Shown here one piece after another: positions 25,320 through 35,825 of a DNA stretch of 64,000 bases. Location: NCBI RefSeq assembly GCF_001484765.1, contig NZ_KQ947380.1, positions 124,001 to 188,000 on the forward strand, read 5' to 3'. The stretch comes from Entomohabitans teleogrylli. Its GTDB lineage: Bacteria > Pseudomonadota > Gammaproteobacteria > Enterobacterales > Enterobacteriaceae. The first letter of the stretch is position 1, and each line of letters opens with the position of its first letter. Under the pieces are notes generated by a model. It was not told where the DNA came from. It saw only the letters and a list, made by a program, of their open reading frames with translations, and did no database searches. Made by a program: the position numbers and the translations under genes.

Positions 25320-26030
25320 TCAAATCCAGCTGTCGTCATCGCCAAAGTCGTCGCCGCCAAAACTGTCATCGCTGGCATCGGCGTTACTGAATCCGTCATC
25401 CTGCGACCAGCTCGCGTCCTGAGAGGATAGCAGGTTGTCGTTGCCGGCGGCATCGGCCTGCGCCGTGTCGCCGCTCCCCAGGGGCGGTTGGTTAATGATA
25501 TTGACCAGCTCTTGCGGCTGCGCCTGGCTGAACATACTGGTCAGCATGTTGCCCAGTACCACCCCCCCGGCGACGCCGGCGGCCGTTTGTAGCGCGCCGG
25601 CCAGAAAGCCGTTGCCGCGCGGCGCCTGAGCCGCTTGCGGTGTCTGGCCGACGGGGGGGGCGCTCTGGTATTGTTGGGCGCCGGGGATAGCGCCGGCGCC
25701 GCGATCGCCCGAGGTGCCGGGAACCGGACTGGCGCCGCGTGATTGTCCGCCGCCAAACAGTCCGGCGAGAAACCCGCCGCTGCTCTGGCGGGCGCTGTTT
25801 TGCAACCGGGTGACCTCACTTTCCAGCGCTTCAATGCGGCTGCTGAGCTGCTTGATCGCCGCTTCCTGGATCAGGATGGTCTGAGCCATATAATAGGGGG
25901 CGCCGGGCTGGTCGCGCAGGTGGTTGGCGATCAGCGTTTCAGCCGCGGCGTCGCGCGGGGCGCTGCCGTCTTCCGCCTGTTTCAGACGTGAAAAAAGTCC
26001 GTCAATGAGACGCTGTTCTTCAGATTGCAT
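25320..26030 (-). CDS. DUF2076 family protein
   Basis: 236 residues. The N-terminus (EEQRLIDGLFSRLKQAE...AETLIANHLRDQPGAPYYMAQTILIQE) is the DUF2076 signature. A coiled-coil-like stretch follows (IKQLSSRIEALESEVTRLQ), then a low-complexity Gly/Pro/Gln region with a short hydrophobic patch (FLAGALQTAAGVAGGVVLGNML), and a very acidic end (DDSFGGDDFGDDDSW). The function is not known to me. The start at 26030 has AGGAACC upstream. It stands between yaiI and aroL, where E. coli has no gene. Confidence 0.85.
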   Translation of the reverse strand: MQSEEQRLIDGLFSRLKQAEDGSAPRDAAAETLIANHLRDQPGAPYYMAQTILIQEAAIKQLSSRIEALESEVTRLQNSARQSSGGFLAGLFGGGQSRGASPVPGTSGDRGAGAIPGAQQYQSAPPVGQTPQAAQAPRGNGFLAGALQTAAGVAGGVVLGNMLTSMFSQAQPQELVNIINQPPLGSGDTAQADAAGNDNLLSSQDASWSQDDGFSNADASDDSFGGDDFGDDDSWI

Positions 26031-26244
26031 GATGGTTCCTCGGCTATTCAAAGTTCGGGCGTGTGGCGACCATTAAACAGATAGCGCCCGGATGCGTGAG
26101 TGATATAGTCCGGCAGTGTGCCGTAAAATCTGTTTGTGTCATTATATTGTTACGTAAATCTGTGAAAAATGTGTTTCCGGGAAAATTGTGTCGTCATGCT
26201 TGAGGTCGCGTTACGCTTTCGGGTATGGTGGCAGCCCGGAACTG

Positions 26245-26262
26245 TGGTATTTTTCCTTTACA
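26245..26262. promoter_or_regulatory. possible weak TyrR box upstream of aroL
   Basis: The site reads TGGTAT, six bases, TTTACA against the consensus TGTAAA-N6-TTTACA. The right half is perfect and the essential outer G and C are present; the left half is poor. It lies about 185 bp before the aroL ATG. Confidence 0.35.
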
Positions 26263-26319
26263 GCTTACACGGCAGGGAATGCGCCAGTGGTGCGGTCAAC
26301 AGTAGATAATTTGTTGAGT

Positions 26320-26337
26320 TGTCATTATTTATTTACA
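26320..26337. promoter_or_regulatory. TyrR box upstream of aroL
   Basis: The site reads TGTCAT, six bases, TTTACA: 10 of 12 consensus positions match, with the essential G and C 14 bp apart. It lies 109 bp before the aroL ATG. E. coli aroL is repressed by TyrR through several such boxes, so a role here is expected. Confidence 0.5.
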
Positions 26338-26446
26338 GAATAGTTCATTGTCCCGGTGGCTGACGATGTCAGCGCGATGGGTTTTTTATCCGGCGCCTGC
26401 GCAGACGTAAAGGTTGCCTGAATGTATTAAAGAGGATCTACCCCCG

Positions 26447-26971
26447 ATGACCGAACCGGTTTTTTTAGTCGGCGCCCGCGGTTGCGGAAAAACGACAGTG
26501 GGAAAAGCGCTGGCGGAGGCGATGGGCTCCCGTTTCGTGGATACCGATCGCTGGTTAACGGAAACCACGGGTATGACGGTAGCTGAAATGGTGGCGCGCG
26601 ACGGCTGGCCCGGATTTCGCCGCCGGGAAGGGGAAGCGCTGGCGGCGGTGACCGCGCCGGGGCTGGTGGTGGCGACCGGCGGGGGTATGGTGCTGGCGGA
26701 AGCGAACCGCCAGTATATGCGCGAACGCGGTACGGTGATTTACCTCAAGGCGCCGGCGCACATTCTGGCGCATCGGCTGGAAGCTTTTCCGGAAGAGGGA
26801 CAGCGCCCGACATTAACCGGGCGGCCGATCGCCGATGAGATTGTTGAAATTCTCCACGCCCGGGAAGCGCTTTACCACCAGGCCGCGCATCATGTTATTG
26901 ATGCCGCCCGCGCGCCGCAGAGCGTGGTGGCGGATATTCTGGCGGCGCTACCGGTAGCCAGAGCCAGTTAA
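26447..26971 (+). CDS. aroL: shikimate kinase II
   Basis: 174 residues, as in E. coli AroL. It phosphorylates shikimate to shikimate 3-phosphate with ATP in aromatic amino acid synthesis. The P-loop is [14 protein letters not shown] (residues 8-21), the Asp of DTDRW binds magnesium and shikimate, and GGGMVL completes the shikimate site; the lid has [12 protein letters not shown]. The start at 26447 follows AGAGGAT; 11 upstream codons are open but unmatched. Confidence 0.96.
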   Translation: MTEPVFLVGARGCGKTTVGKALAEAMGSRFVDTDRWLTETTGMTVAEMVARDGWPGFRRREGEALAAVTAPGLVVATGGGMVLAEANRQYMRERGTVIYLKAPAHILAHRLEAFPEEGQRPTLTGRPIADEIVEILHAREALYHQAAHHVIDAARAPQSVVADILAALPVARAS

Positions 26972-27323
26972 CCGCAATATTCGCAGGCGACGTTCATCCG
27001 GTTTTCTGCCGACATGGATGTCGCTGCTGTATTTCCCCTGCAATACGTTATTTTTGGTCGCAAATAAGATAATTCAGGCGGCATATTCTGAAAAATAACC
27101 GATTGCCCTTTCTGCGACATCTTTTGACCTCTCTCTGTGTTAATGAACCGTTAATATTAAATTTCAGGCAACATTTCTTACCGCTGGCGCAGCGGGCGCG
27201 GAATAAACTGCTACGCTTTTTTGGTTAATTTATGATCAGTGAGCGACATTAAAGGCGCGCGGTTTTCTGAGGAAAAGCCGCAGACGGCAGCGGGTAGTAA
27301 AGCAGTAGAGATAAGGCGGAATC
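26972..27323. other. intergenic region between aroL and aroM
   Basis: 352 bp with no credible gene. In E. coli the small gene yaiA lies here; I find no frame resembling it. A 72-codon GTG frame at 27239-27457 has no recognisable product and overlaps aroM. The middle part is AT-rich and could hold a promoter for aroM. Confidence 0.6.
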
Positions 27324-28004
27324 ATGATAAATACAAAGCTGGCGATCCTTACGGTTGGCGTATTACCGATGGAGGAGGTTCTGCCGCTCCTGACGGAACA
27401 TATTGCGCAACAGCAAATTCACCATATTTGCCTGTTGCAGGGACTCTCGGCGCATGAGGTGGAGGAGGAGTACGGTGCTCAGCCCGGCGAGGAAACGCTC
27501 CTGACGGTGCTGGAAGATTTACAACTGGCGCATCTGTCGCTGAGTAAAGTAGAAAATGCGCTGCGTAATGTCATTACGCTACTGGATAACCAGGGTTTTG
27601 ATGTCATCATGCTGATGAGTAATGGCCGCTTTTCTCCCTTAACGACCCATAACGCGATTTTGCTGGAGCCGGAGCGCATTGTTCCGCCGCTGGTGGCGTC
27701 GATTGTCGACGGGCACCAGGTGGGGATTATTGTGCCGGTCGAGGAATTGCTGGCCTCTCAGCAGGAGAAATGGCAGTTCCTGGACACCGGGCCGCACTAT
27801 GCGCTGGCGAATCCAATCAACGGCACCCGGGAAAATCTGCTTCAGGCAGGCCGGGAACTGGTCGATCGCGGTGTGGATGTGGTGGTGCTGGATAGTCTGG
27901 GATACCACCAGAAACACCGGGATATTCTGCAGAAAGCCTTTGATATTCCGGTGCTGTTGTCCCATGTGCTGGTGGCGCGACTGGCGTCGGAGCTGCTGGT
28001 GTGA
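27324..28004 (+). CDS. aroM: AroM protein
   Basis: 226 residues, one more than E. coli AroM. Characteristic stretches are LAILTVGVLPMEEVLPLLTE, NQGFDVIMLMSNG, IVPPLVASIVDGHQVGIIVPVEELL and the C-terminal LLSHVLVARLASELLV. The family is related to the Asp/Glu racemase-like fold, but its function is unknown. In E. coli it is regulated by TyrR with aroL; here a 352-bp gap separates them. AAGGCGG precedes the ATG. Confidence 0.95.
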   Translation: MINTKLAILTVGVLPMEEVLPLLTEHIAQQQIHHICLLQGLSAHEVEEEYGAQPGEETLLTVLEDLQLAHLSLSKVENALRNVITLLDNQGFDVIMLMSNGRFSPLTTHNAILLEPERIVPPLVASIVDGHQVGIIVPVEELLASQQEKWQFLDTGPHYALANPINGTRENLLQAGRELVDRGVDVVVLDSLGYHQKHRDILQKAFDIPVLLSHVLVARLASELLV

Positions 28005-28086
28005 GGCGCGGCAATAAAGTGCGTGACAGAGGCTTGCGGCGCCCTCTATATTGTTTTTTCAGTTATTTTTCAAACAGGGCCGCGCC

Positions 28087-28371
28087 ATGCTACAGAGTAA
28101 TGAGTATTTCGAAGGGAAAGTGAAGTCTATCGGGTTTACCAGCAGCAGCACCGGCCGCGCCAGCGTGGGCGTGATGGAGCAGGGGGAATACACCTTCGGC
28201 ACCGGCCAGCCGGAAGAAATGACCGTAGTGAGCGGCGCCCTGAGAGTGCTGCTGGCGGGCGAGATTGAGTGGAAAGTTTACGCGGCGGGAGAGGTGTTTC
28301 ATGTGCCCGGCCAGAGCGAATTCCACCTTCAGGTGGCGGAACCCAGCGCCTATCTGTGCCGCTATCTGTAA
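28087..28371 (+). CDS. ppnP: pyrimidine/purine nucleoside phosphorylase PpnP (YaiE)
   Basis: 94 residues, nearly identical in pattern to E. coli Yai[65 protein letters not shown]. It is a small cupin that phosphorolyses several nucleosides. The start at 28087 matches the family; 12 upstream codons are open but not part of it. Confidence 0.96.
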   Translation: MLQSNEYFEGKVKSIGFTSSSTGRASVGVMEQGEYTFGTGQPEEMTVVSGALRVLLAGEIEWKVYAAGEVFHVPGQSEFHLQVAEPSAYLCRYL

Positions 28372-28401
28372 CCGCCTTACGGTGTGAAACAGACTGTTCA
28401 G

Positions 28402-28429
28402 AAGCCCAAAAATCTGTTTTTGGGCTTTT
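28402..28429. terminator. bidirectional terminator between ppnP and rdgC
   Basis: An 11-bp stem (AAGCCCAAAAA / TTTTTGGGCTT) with a 4-nt loop TCTG has T-rich sequence on both strands. It sits in the 69-bp gap between the convergent genes. Confidence 0.88.
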
Positions 28430-28440
28430 CTGTTGCCGGC

Positions 28441-29352
28441 TCAGCGCTGCGCTTCGCCGCCTAATCCTTCCACCAGACTTTCAATCAGAGCCGCCAGCTC
28501 GCCGGTCATCAGCGTGAAGTCAGCGTCAAAGCGCTGGGCGACATCTTCGCGGTCAATATCGTCATTTTGATCGCGCAGTTCGTCGGCGAATTTCAACCGT
28601 TTCACAGAACCGTCGTCGCAGATGATGAACTGGATGCGCTGCTGCCAGTCGAGGGCCAGTTTGGTGACCACTTTGCCGGCCTCAATATGCACCGCGATCT
28701 CGTCGCTGACCAGATCCTGTTTTTTGCAGCGGATCACCCCGCCGTCTTCGAGGATTGCTTTCAGTTCGGCTTCATCCAGCAACTGGAAGCCCTGCGGCAC
28801 TTTGCCGGAACGCACCCATTCCGTCAGGGTTAACTCAATCGGGGTTTCCAGCGTCAGCGGAACCACCGGCAGGGAGCCGAGGCTTTTGCGCAGCAGCGCC
28901 AGGGTATCTTCCGCCTTTTTGGCGCTGGCGCAGTCAACCATGATCAGACCGTTGGCGGTGTCTATCCACATCATGGTCTGGCTGAAGCGGCTGAAGGCGC
29001 GCGGCAGCAGAGAATGCAGCACTTCGTCCTTCAGGGCGTCTTTTTCCGTTTTCTTCAGCTTGCGGCCCTGATCGGCTTCCAGCTTATGGATTTTGGCTTC
29101 CAGCGCCTGTTTAATCACCGGCGTGGGCAGAATTTTTTCTTCTTTACGGGCGCAGATAACCAGTTGCCCGTTGCTGGCGTGGGTCAGGGCGTCGCTCTGT
29201 GAGCCCATCGGCGGTACCCAGCCGGTTTTGGCCATATCCTGACTACCGCACGGGGTAAAGGAGAACAGCGCCAGTTGCTTTTCGACCTCATCCGCCCGCA
29301 GCGGAATGTCGCGGTTTAAGCGATAAACCATTACATTTTTGAACCACAGCAT
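28441..29352 (-). CDS. rdgC: recombination-associated protein RdgC
   Basis: 303 residues, as in E. coli. RdgC forms a ring dimer on double-stranded DNA and limits RecA activity. The N-terminus [18 protein letters not shown], the segment [21 protein letters not shown], and [16 protein letters not shown] are typical. It is divergent from mak as in E. coli. Confidence 0.97.
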   Translation of the reverse strand: MLWFKNVMVYRLNRDIPLRADEVEKQLALFSFTPCGSQDMAKTGWVPPMGSQSDALTHASNGQLVICARKEEKILPTPVIKQALEAKIHKLEADQGRKLKKTEKDALKDEVLHSLLPRAFSRFSQTMMWIDTANGLIMVDCASAKKAEDTLALLRKSLGSLPVVPLTLETPIELTLTEWVRSGKVPQGFQLLDEAELKAILEDGGVIRCKKQDLVSDEIAVHIEAGKVVTKLALDWQQRIQFIICDDGSVKRLKFADELRDQNDDIDREDVAQRFDADFTLMTGELAALIESLVEGLGGEAQR

Positions 29353-29502
29353 GATTGTCTGCCTTGTGCCTTATCAAACGCAGCGGGCATGATAGCGGAT
29401 TCGCCGCCAGGTTTCATGATGTTTCCCGGCGGCTGGCCGTATTTGCGCGACAGCTCTCACCGCGGTGGGAGGTGAGCCACAACCGATCAGAAGGAGTAAC
29501 GA

Positions 29503-30414
29503 GTGCGTATTGGTATTGATTTAGGCGGGACCAAAACAGAAGTGATCGCCCTCGCGGATAGTGGCGAACAGTTATTCCGTCATCGGCTGCCCACGCCGCG
29601 TAATGACTACCGACAAACCATTGAAACTATTGCCACGCTGGTCAGCCAGGCGGAACAAGAGACCGGGCAGCAGGGGAGCGTAGGGGTGGGGATCCCGGGC
29701 TCGCTGTCGCCATACAGCGGTCTGGTGAAAAACGCCAATTCCACCTGGCTTAACGGCCAGCCTTTCGATAAGGATCTGGCGCAGCGTCTGGAGCGCGAGG
29801 TGCGTATCGCCAATGACGCTAACTGCCTGGCGGTATCCGAAGCGGTAGACGGCGCGGCGGCGGGGGCGCAAACGGTGTTTGCGGTGATTATCGGCACTGG
29901 CTGCGGCGCCGGCGTGGCGATAAATGGCCGTTGTCACACCGGCGGCAACGGTACCGCCGGCGAGTGGGGACATAATCCGCTGCCGTGGATGGATGATGAT
30001 GAGCTGCGCTTTCGGGTGGACGTCCCTTGTTATTGCGGTAAACAGGGCTGCATCGAAACCTTTATTTCCGGGACCGGTTTTGCCACTGATTACCAGCGCC
30101 TGAGCGGCCAGACGCTGGCCGGTAACGAGATTATGGCGCGGGCGGCGCAGGGCGACGCTTTGGCCGGGCAGGCCATCCGCCGCTATGAGCAGCGGCTGGC
30201 CAAATCGTTGGCGCATGTGATTAATATCCTCGATCCGGATGTGATTGTCCTCGGGGGCGGGATGAGCAATGTCGAACGTCTCTACCAGACGGTACCGGCG
30301 CTGGTGAAGCCCTGGGTATTCGGCGGCGAATGTGAAACGCCGATACGCCAGGCATTGCACGGAGATTCCAGCGGCGTGCGCGGCGCGGCCTGGCTGTGGC
30401 CGCTGGAGCAGTAA
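29503..30414 (+). CDS. mak: manno(fructo)kinase Mak, ROK family
   Basis: 303 residues, closely matching E. coli Mak (YajF). The ATP loop is DLGGTKTE (6-13), catalytic Asp105 is in NDANC, and the zinc site is His157 in GEWGHNPLP with Cys176, Cys178 and Cys183 in CYCGKQGC. It phosphorylates fructose and mannose. The start codon is GTG (29503) with AAGGAG upstream. The araJ gene that follows in E. coli is absent. A second ROK kinase of similar sequence lies in the sugar locus at 811-1728. Confidence 0.96.
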   Translation: MRIGIDLGGTKTEVIALADSGEQLFRHRLPTPRNDYRQTIETIATLVSQAEQETGQQGSVGVGIPGSLSPYSGLVKNANSTWLNGQPFDKDLAQRLEREVRIANDANCLAVSEAVDGAAAGAQTVFAVIIGTGCGAGVAINGRCHTGGNGTAGEWGHNPLPWMDDDELRFRVDVPCYCGKQGCIETFISGTGFATDYQRLSGQTLAGNEIMARAAQGDALAGQAIRRYEQRLAKSLAHVINILDPDVIVLGGGMSNVERLYQTVPALVKPWVFGGECETPIRQALHGDSSGVRGAAWLWPLEQ

Positions 30415-30458
30415 AGCGGGCCACGGCAGGCGGCCCGGCATTCTCTGGCGGGGAGCGC

Positions 30459-33400
30459 TTATTCTACCGCGTACTGGCGGGCCAGACGGCTGACGCCGAG
30501 ACCGTTCATCTTGCGGACTTTTATCTGTACCGGGATGCGCTCTTTCATCGCCTCGACGTGGCTGATAACGCCGATGGTTTTGCCGCTGGCGTTCAGCGCG
30601 TCAAGGGCGTCCAGCGCGGTATCCAGCGTTTCGGCGTCGAGGGTGCCGAAGCCTTCGTCCAGAAACAGTGAATCAATACGCGTGCGGTGGCTGACCAGAT
30701 CGGACAGCGCCAGAGCAAGGGCGAGGCTGACCAGGAAGCTTTCACCGCCGGACAGCGTGCGGGTATCGCGCAGCGCGTCCGCTTGCCAGGTATCCAGCAC
30801 TTCCAGCTCAAGGGCCTCGCCTGCTTTACGCTGCAGCAGGTAGCGCCCGTGCAGGCGGTTCAACTGTTTGTTGGCCAGCCAGACCAGATTGTCCAGCGTC
30901 AGCCCCTGGGCAAATTTGCGGAATTTATCCCCCTCTTTTGAACCGATCAGGTTATTGAGAATCCCCCAGTCTTCCAGATGGCGCGCCGCGGCATCGATCT
31001 CAGCGCGTAGCGCCAGTTGCTGCTGGCGATGCTGATCGTCGGCGCGCAATTGTTGTTGGATCTCCCCCTGCCGGGTGTTGTTGTCGCGCAACTGTTGGCC
31101 AACCGCGGTAAGCTGCTGCTCTGTCCAGGGCTGGGTCTGCTGTTCGGTCAGCCAGGCGGGACGGCGCGCCTGGTGGGCCGCCAGCGCCTCCTGTGCCTGC
31201 TGCGCCAGGGTAAGCTGGTGCTGCAACTGGCGCCCCAGCTCGCTTTTTTGCTGTTCCAGCGCCGCGCAGGTTTTTTCGTCCAGCAGGGCGTCGAGAAACT
31301 CACTCTCCCCGGCAAACGGGCTGGCTTCCAGCGCGGCGTGGAAACGCTGGTGGGCTGTTGCGCTAAGGGCGCTCTCCTGCTCCAGTTGGCTATCGAGGCT
31401 TTTTTGCTCGCCGAGCAACGCCTGGCAGGCGCTGTGGATCTGCTGCCAGTTATCAAGGGGCGGCGCGGGCGTATCCGTTGCGGCGGCGTCCGGCTCTTGC
31501 GGCAGAGTGGCAAGCAGGTGCCGGAGCTGTGATTGCTGTTCACGCAGACGGGCCTGTTGTTCCTGATGCTCCTGCCAGAGGCGCGTTTCCGTTTCGCGCT
31601 GCGCCAGCCACGCGCTCTCTTCCTCACTGTCGGGGCAGGTTAGCTGGTAGCGACTCAGGGTTTCCGTCAGCCGCTGCTGCTGGGACTGCATCTCCTGATG
31701 TTGCTGCTCAAACTGCTGTTGCAGGGCGTGGAGCTGGCTCTGGCGCATTTGCCGCTGGGCCAGGCGATGCAACTGCTGTTCATGGTGCTGCTGTGCCGCC
31801 AGCCAGTCATCGGGGCTTGCGCCTGGGGACAGGTCGACAGCCAGCGCGGCGCACAGCGTTTGCCAGTTGGCGATACCGGCCTGCTCTTCCTGAGCCAGTT
31901 GCTGGATTTCGGTTTCCAGCGCTTTTTGCCGGACGAGCAACGCTTCCTGCTGGCCGCGCTCCCGGGCGCCCTGTTCTTTCAGGGCATCGACCTCTTTTTC
32001 CAGCGCCGCCAGACGCTGCTGGTTTTCCCCGGGCTGTAGCGCCTGGTATTCCGCTACCGCCGGATGCTGTGTGGAGCCGCACAGCGGACAGGGGCGCCCG
32101 GGCTGCAGGCGGGCGCGCTCGGCTTCAAGACGCAGAATGATCTCTTCCTGGCGGCACAGGGTTTTAACATCGTTAAGCTGTTGCTGCTGCTCTTTATATT
32201 GCTGACGACGCCGGGCCAGGGTCTCTTCGAGGGTCTTCAACTGCGCGGCGCCGTCGTTAAGCGCCGCTCGCTGGCGCGTCAGCGTTTCGCGCAGCGGTAT
32301 CAGCCGGGCGTGCAGCGTGGTGAGCTGCTGACGCAGCGGGCGTTGCGTTTCCAGTCGCTGCAGGGCGGCGGTTAGCGCGTCGCTGCTCAGTCTGAGCGTG
32401 GTATCGGGCAGCGCCGCCAGCGCCTGCTGGTCGCGGGCGATTTGCTTCTGCAGCGTCTGTAGCTGGCGCGCATCGCGCTGGCGTTGGGTAAAGGCGGCGC
32501 GCCAGCCAGTCAGTTCGCTGCTCAACAGGCGGTAACGATCATGCTGTTGCAGCCAGTCATTCAGGGCGGCGTTTTGCGTTTCCAGCGCGACAGATTCATG
32601 CTGTGCCTGGCGGCGGATCGCCCGGCGCTGCGCCAACGCCTCCTGTAAGCGAGTATTTACTTCTTCACGGCGGCGGCGGGTGCTCTCCCGCTGCTGGTCG
32701 ATCTCCTGGCGGCGCGACCATTCCGGGCGCAGCTTCGCCGCCGGGAGGGCGAGGGTTAATTTCTCCAGCGCCGGGCGGGCGTTCTCCAGCGCCTGTCTGG
32801 CCTGTGCGGCGCCCTGAACGGCGCTGTCGCTGGCGCTGCGCCAACTGTCTAACTGGTTCAGCCACTGCTGGCTGGCTCGCAACTCCTGCTGCTGTTGCAA
32901 CAGGCGCTTCTCTTGTTCAGTGAGTACCTGCAAACCTGACTGTAACTGCTGGCGCTGCTCGTCGGTCAGCAGCGTGACGCCGGCGGCTCTGGCTTCCAGA
33001 TGCTCCAGTTGCGTTTTAGCCTGTTTGTGTTTTTCAAAAACCGCGGCGGACAGGCGACCATAGATTTCAGTGCCGGTGAGCTCTTCGAGCAGTTCGGCGC
33101 GTTCTTTGGGATCGGCATTAAGAAATGCCGCAAACTGCCCCTGGGATAACAGCATTGAGCGCGTAAAGCGATCGTAATCCAGCCCGGTGAGACTGGCGAT
33201 ATACTCCAGTTTATCTTTCACTTTGTCAGCGACGATTTTGCCATCGGCGCAGCGCGCCAGCTCCACCCGCGGCGCCTGCAGGTTGCCGTCCGGCTGATTA
33301 CGCGCTCGGTTCTGGCTCCAGAAGGCGCGCCAGGCGACGCCTTTGACGTCGAACTCGACTTCGGCAAGGCACTCCGCGGTGTCGCGGGTCATCAGATCGT

Positions 33401-33605
33401 TGCGCGACTGGGAGATGGTGTCGAGGCGCGGCGTCTTGTGGTACAGCGCCAGGCAGATGGCGTCCAGCAGGGTGGTTTTACCGGCGCCGGTCGGGCCGGT
33501 AATGGCGAACAGCCCGTTGCTGGCGAAGGGTTCGGCGGTGAAATCGATTTTCCACTCGCCTTTCAGCGAGTTGAGGTTTTTCAGGCGCAGACTAAGAATT
33601 CTCAT
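30459..33605 (-). CDS. sbcC: exonuclease SbcCD, ATPase subunit SbcC
   Basis: 1048 residues, the usual length. It is an SMC/Rad50-type ATPase: Walker [16 protein letters not shown] at the N-terminus, long coiled coils rich in Gln, Leu and Arg, a central zinc hook CPLCG, the ABC signature [18 protein letters not shown], and Walker [12 protein letters not shown]. With SbcD it cleaves hairpins and processes double-strand ends. Its ATG overlaps the sbcD stop by 4 nt (ATGA), so the two are translationally coupled. Confidence 0.97.
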   Translation of the reverse strand: MRILSLRLKNLNSLKGEWKIDFTAEPFASNGLFAITGPTGAGKTTLLDAICLALYHKTPRLDTISQSRNDLMTRDTAECLAEVEFDVKGVAWRAFWSQNRARNQPDGNLQAPRVELARCADGKIVADKVKDKLEYIASLTGLDYDRFTRSMLLSQGQFAAFLNADPKERAELLEELTGTEIYGRLSAAVFEKHKQAKTQLEHLEARAAGVTLLTDEQRQQLQSGLQVLTEQEKRLLQQQQELRASQQWLNQLDSWRSASDSAVQGAAQARQALENARPALEKLTLALPAAKLRPEWSRRQEIDQQRESTRRRREEVNTRLQEALAQRRAIRRQAQHESVALETQNAALNDWLQQHDRYRLLSSELTGWRAAFTQRQRDARQLQTLQKQIARDQQALAALPDTTLRLSSDALTAALQRLETQRPLRQQLTTLHARLIPLRETLTRQRAALNDGAAQLKTLEETLARRRQQYKEQQQQLNDVKTLCRQEEIILRLEAERARLQPGRPCPLCGSTQHPAVAEYQALQPGENQQRLAALEKEVDALKEQGARERGQQEALLVRQKALETEIQQLAQEEQAGIANWQTLCAALAVDLSPGASPDDWLAAQQHHEQQLHRLAQRQMRQSQLHALQQQFEQQHQEMQSQQQRLTETLSRYQLTCPDSEEESAWLAQRETETRLWQEHQEQQARLREQQSQLRHLLATLPQEPDAAATDTPAPPLDNWQQIHSACQALLGEQKSLDSQLEQESALSATAHQRFHAALEASPFAGESEFLDALLDEKTCAALEQQKSELGRQLQHQLTLAQQAQEALAAHQARRPAWLTEQQTQPWTEQQLTAVGQQLRDNNTRQGEIQQQLRADDQHRQQQLALRAEIDAAARHLEDWGILNNLIGSKEGDKFRKFAQGLTLDNLVWLANKQLNRLHGRYLLQRKAGEALELEVLDTWQADALRDTRTLSGGESFLVSLALALALSDLVSHRTRIDSLFLDEGFGTLDAETLDTALDALDALNASGKTIGVISHVEAMKERIPVQIKVRKMNGLGVSRLARQYAVE

Positions 33606-34804
33606 ACCGACGCCTCCTCATCCAGCCCGTGCAGGGTCTCGCGCAGCAGGGCGCGCAGTCGCTCCTGATGCGGTTCGTCAAGGGTTTCCAGCGCCAGGCG
33701 ACGCTCAAAAACATCCTCAACGCTCAGTTCGCTGAGGGTTTCGCTGTGCAGCCGCTCAAGGGCGCGCTGGCGCTGCTCCCGGGAGCGACGCAACAGGATG
33801 ATCTCCACCGGCAGCGATTCGGTGATGTGCTGGATTTTTTTCTGAATATCATGCAGATAGTCGTCGGTGACGACCTCAATGTCCAGCCAGGTCGTGGGCT
33901 GCGCGGGGGCGTCCCGCCAGGCGGCCAGCTGGTTTTCAATTTCCCCGAAAGAACCTTTGACCACCGCCAGCGGCTGGCTGACCGGAACTTCCAGAGGCGT
34001 CACGCTCTCCAGCGCGCCATGGCTGAAGGTCACCAGATTCACGCTTTTGGCGGCGCCGGTTTCGTCAAAGCTGAGCGGGATTGGCGAGCCGCTGTAGCGG
34101 ATATGCTCGCTGCCGCCGATGCGCTGGGGCCGGTGAATATGCCCGAGCGCAATGTAATCCGCCGGCGGGAAATTGCGCGCCGGGAAGGCTTCAAGGGTAC
34201 CGATATAGATGTCGCGCACCGCATCGCTTTTGCTGGCGCCGACGGTGGTCAGGTGGCCGGTGGCCACCACCGGCAGCGACTGGTCGCCGCGCAGCGCGCA
34301 GGCGGCCTGCCAGCACTGCTGGTAATAGTCGGTCATCGCTTCCAGCAATTGTTGCTGTTTTTCGGCGCCGGACAGCCCCGCCTGGCTGCGAATGATATCC
34401 CGCGGACGTAAATAGGGGATGGGGCACAGCACCGCGCCTGCGCTGCCATCCCGGCAATGCATCATGGTCGCCTGAACGTCGGTGCCGGCGTACACTCGGG
34501 TATTGAGGCAGGCCAGTAGTTCCCGGGATTCATTCAGCGTGGCGACGGAATCGTGATTACCCCCCAGTACGTGGAGTTCGCAGCCAATGCCCTGCAGTTG
34601 CACCACAAAACGGTTATACAATTCCCGGGCATAGCTGGGCGGCGAACCGGTATCAAAGATATCGCCGGCGACAATGATCGCGTCAACCTGATGGCGCTCC
34701 ACCGCCTCCAGCAGCCAGTTCAGGAAAGCCTGATGTTCCGGGGCGCGGCTGCGGGTGTAAAAATTCTGACCCAGATGCCAGTCTGACGTATGAATAAGGC
34801 GCAT
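33602..34804 (-). CDS. sbcD: exonuclease SbcCD, nuclease subunit SbcD
   Basis: 400 residues, a Mre11-type metallophosphatase. The metal motifs are in order: [31 protein letters not shown], and later ALGHIHRPQ. It supplies the nuclease sites of the SbcCD complex. The gene is first of the sbcDC pair and divergent from phoB, with 309 bp between them. Confidence 0.97.
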   Translation of the reverse strand: MRLIHTSDWHLGQNFYTRSRAPEHQAFLNWLLEAVERHQVDAIIVAGDIFDTGSPPSYARELYNRFVVQLQGIGCELHVLGGNHDSVATLNESRELLACLNTRVYAGTDVQATMMHCRDGSAGAVLCPIPYLRPRDIIRSQAGLSGAEKQQQLLEAMTDYYQQCWQAACALRGDQSLPVVATGHLTTVGASKSDAVRDIYIGTLEAFPARNFPPADYIALGHIHRPQRIGGSEHIRYSGSPIPLSFDETGAAKSVNLVTFSHGALESVTPLEVPVSQPLAVVKGSFGEIENQLAAWRDAPAQPTTWLDIEVVTDDYLHDIQKKIQHITESLPVEIILLRRSREQRQRALERLHSETLSELSVEDVFERRLALETLDEPHQERLRALLRETLHGLDEEASV

Positions 34805-35113
34805 AACCGTTTCCAGTGGCGAAAAAGCATGGGGGCGATTATATACTTGTCATCTCCGGGATGCAGAAATGTTGGTACACAGGACGTTTTGACTGTCATA
34901 AATACCCGGCCCGCAGGTCATATATTCGTCATACTCGTTATTATCGACGGGTATTTAATTCTGCGTATTGCAGCCGTTTTCCTGTATTAAGGCCCGGCGG
35001 CGGCCCAACTTTCGCCACCGGATAAAACGGTCATCTTTTTCATAAATCTGTCATAAAACTGACGCATAATGGCCGCGCATTGAGTTCCGATAGCTAATTT
35101 AACAGGGTAAATC
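34805..35113. other. intergenic region between sbcD and phoB
   Basis: 309 bp holding the two divergent promoters. The right part contains the Pho box, annotated separately. A 66-codon plus-strand frame at 34790-34990 has no recognisable product and is not called. Confidence 0.7.
35037..35054 (+). promoter_or_regulatory. Pho box upstream of phoB
   Basis: This 18-bp site is made of two 7-bp direct repeats 4 bp apart (TTTTCAT-AAAT-CTGTCAT), the PhoB operator layout, and is continued by AAAACTGACGCATAAT as in E. coli phoB. It lies 59 bp before the ATG. It supports autoregulation of phoBR under phosphate limitation. Confidence 0.88.
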
Positions 35114-35803
35114 ATGGCGAAACGCATACTGGTCGTGGAAGATGAGGCGCCAATTCGTGAAATGGTGTGCTTCGTGCTGGAACAAAACGGTTTTCAGCCA
35201 ATAGAAGCAGAAGATTATGACAGTGCGGTAAATCAGCTTAACGAACCCTGGCCGGATCTGATTTTGCTGGACTGGATGTTACCCGGCGGTTCCGGTATTC
35301 AGTTTATTAAACACCTCAAGCGAGAAGCGCTGACCCGGGATATTCCGGTGATGATGCTGACCGCGCGCGGCGAAGAAGAAGATCGGGTGCGCGGTCTGGA
35401 GACCGGCGCGGACGATTATATCACCAAGCCGTTTTCCCCCAAGGAACTGGTAGCGCGCATTAAAGCCGTAATGCGGCGGATTTCGCCAATGGCGGTGGAA
35501 GAGGTCATCGAAATCCAGGGGCTGAGCCTCGATCCCTCCTCACACCGGGTGATGACCGGGGAAAATCCGCTGGACATGGGGCCCACGGAGTTCAAACTAC
35601 TACACTTCTTTATGACACATCCCGAGCGGGTCTACAGCCGGGAACAACTGCTCAACCACGTCTGGGGCACCAATGTTTACGTGGAAGATCGCACCGTGGA
35701 TGTGCACATTCGCCGGCTACGTAAAGCGCTGGAACACAGCGGCCATGATCGCATGGTCCAGACTGTACGCGGCACCGGGTATCGGTTTTCCGCCCGTTTC
35801 TGA
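35114..35803 (+). CDS. phoB: phosphate regulon response regulator PhoB
   Basis: 229 residues, as in E. coli. The receiver domain (1-120) has the acidic pocket VVEDE, the phosphorylated Asp53 in LLDWMLPG and the conserved Lys in [10 protein letters not shown]. The C-terminal OmpR-type winged helix has the recognition region [14 protein letters not shown]. It activates the Pho regulon when phosphorylated by PhoR, encoded 22 nt downstream. Confidence 0.98.
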   Translation: MAKRILVVEDEAPIREMVCFVLEQNGFQPIEAEDYDSAVNQLNEPWPDLILLDWMLPGGSGIQFIKHLKREALTRDIPVMMLTARGEEEDRVRGLETGADDYITKPFSPKELVARIKAVMRRISPMAVEEVIEIQGLSLDPSSHRVMTGENPLDMGPTEFKLLHFFMTHPERVYSREQLLNHVWGTNVYVEDRTVDVHIRRLRKALEHSGHDRMVQTVRGTGYRFSARF

Positions 35804-35825
35804 TAATTTGACTGGAGTGTGACAG

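Larger units (their letters stand above)
26031..26446. other. intergenic region upstream of aroL
   Basis: 416 bp without a gene between the divergent DUF2076 and aroL genes. It holds two TyrR-box-like sequences, annotated separately, and is AT-rich in its right half. I found no TrpR-type CTAG palindrome like that of E. coli aroL. Confidence 0.6.

Noticed and set aside
27239-27457. A 72-codon frame before and into aroM, considered as yaiA
   Set aside because: No similarity to YaiA, GTG start without a clear ribosome site, and it overlaps 134 bases of aroM.
33629-34411. A 260-codon plus-strand frame opposite sbcD
   Set aside because: sbcD is certain on the other strand; the frame shows no domain.
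34790-34990. A 66-codon plus-strand frame between sbcD and phoB
   Set aside because: It starts inside sbcD and has no recognisable product; the region is a divergent promoter.
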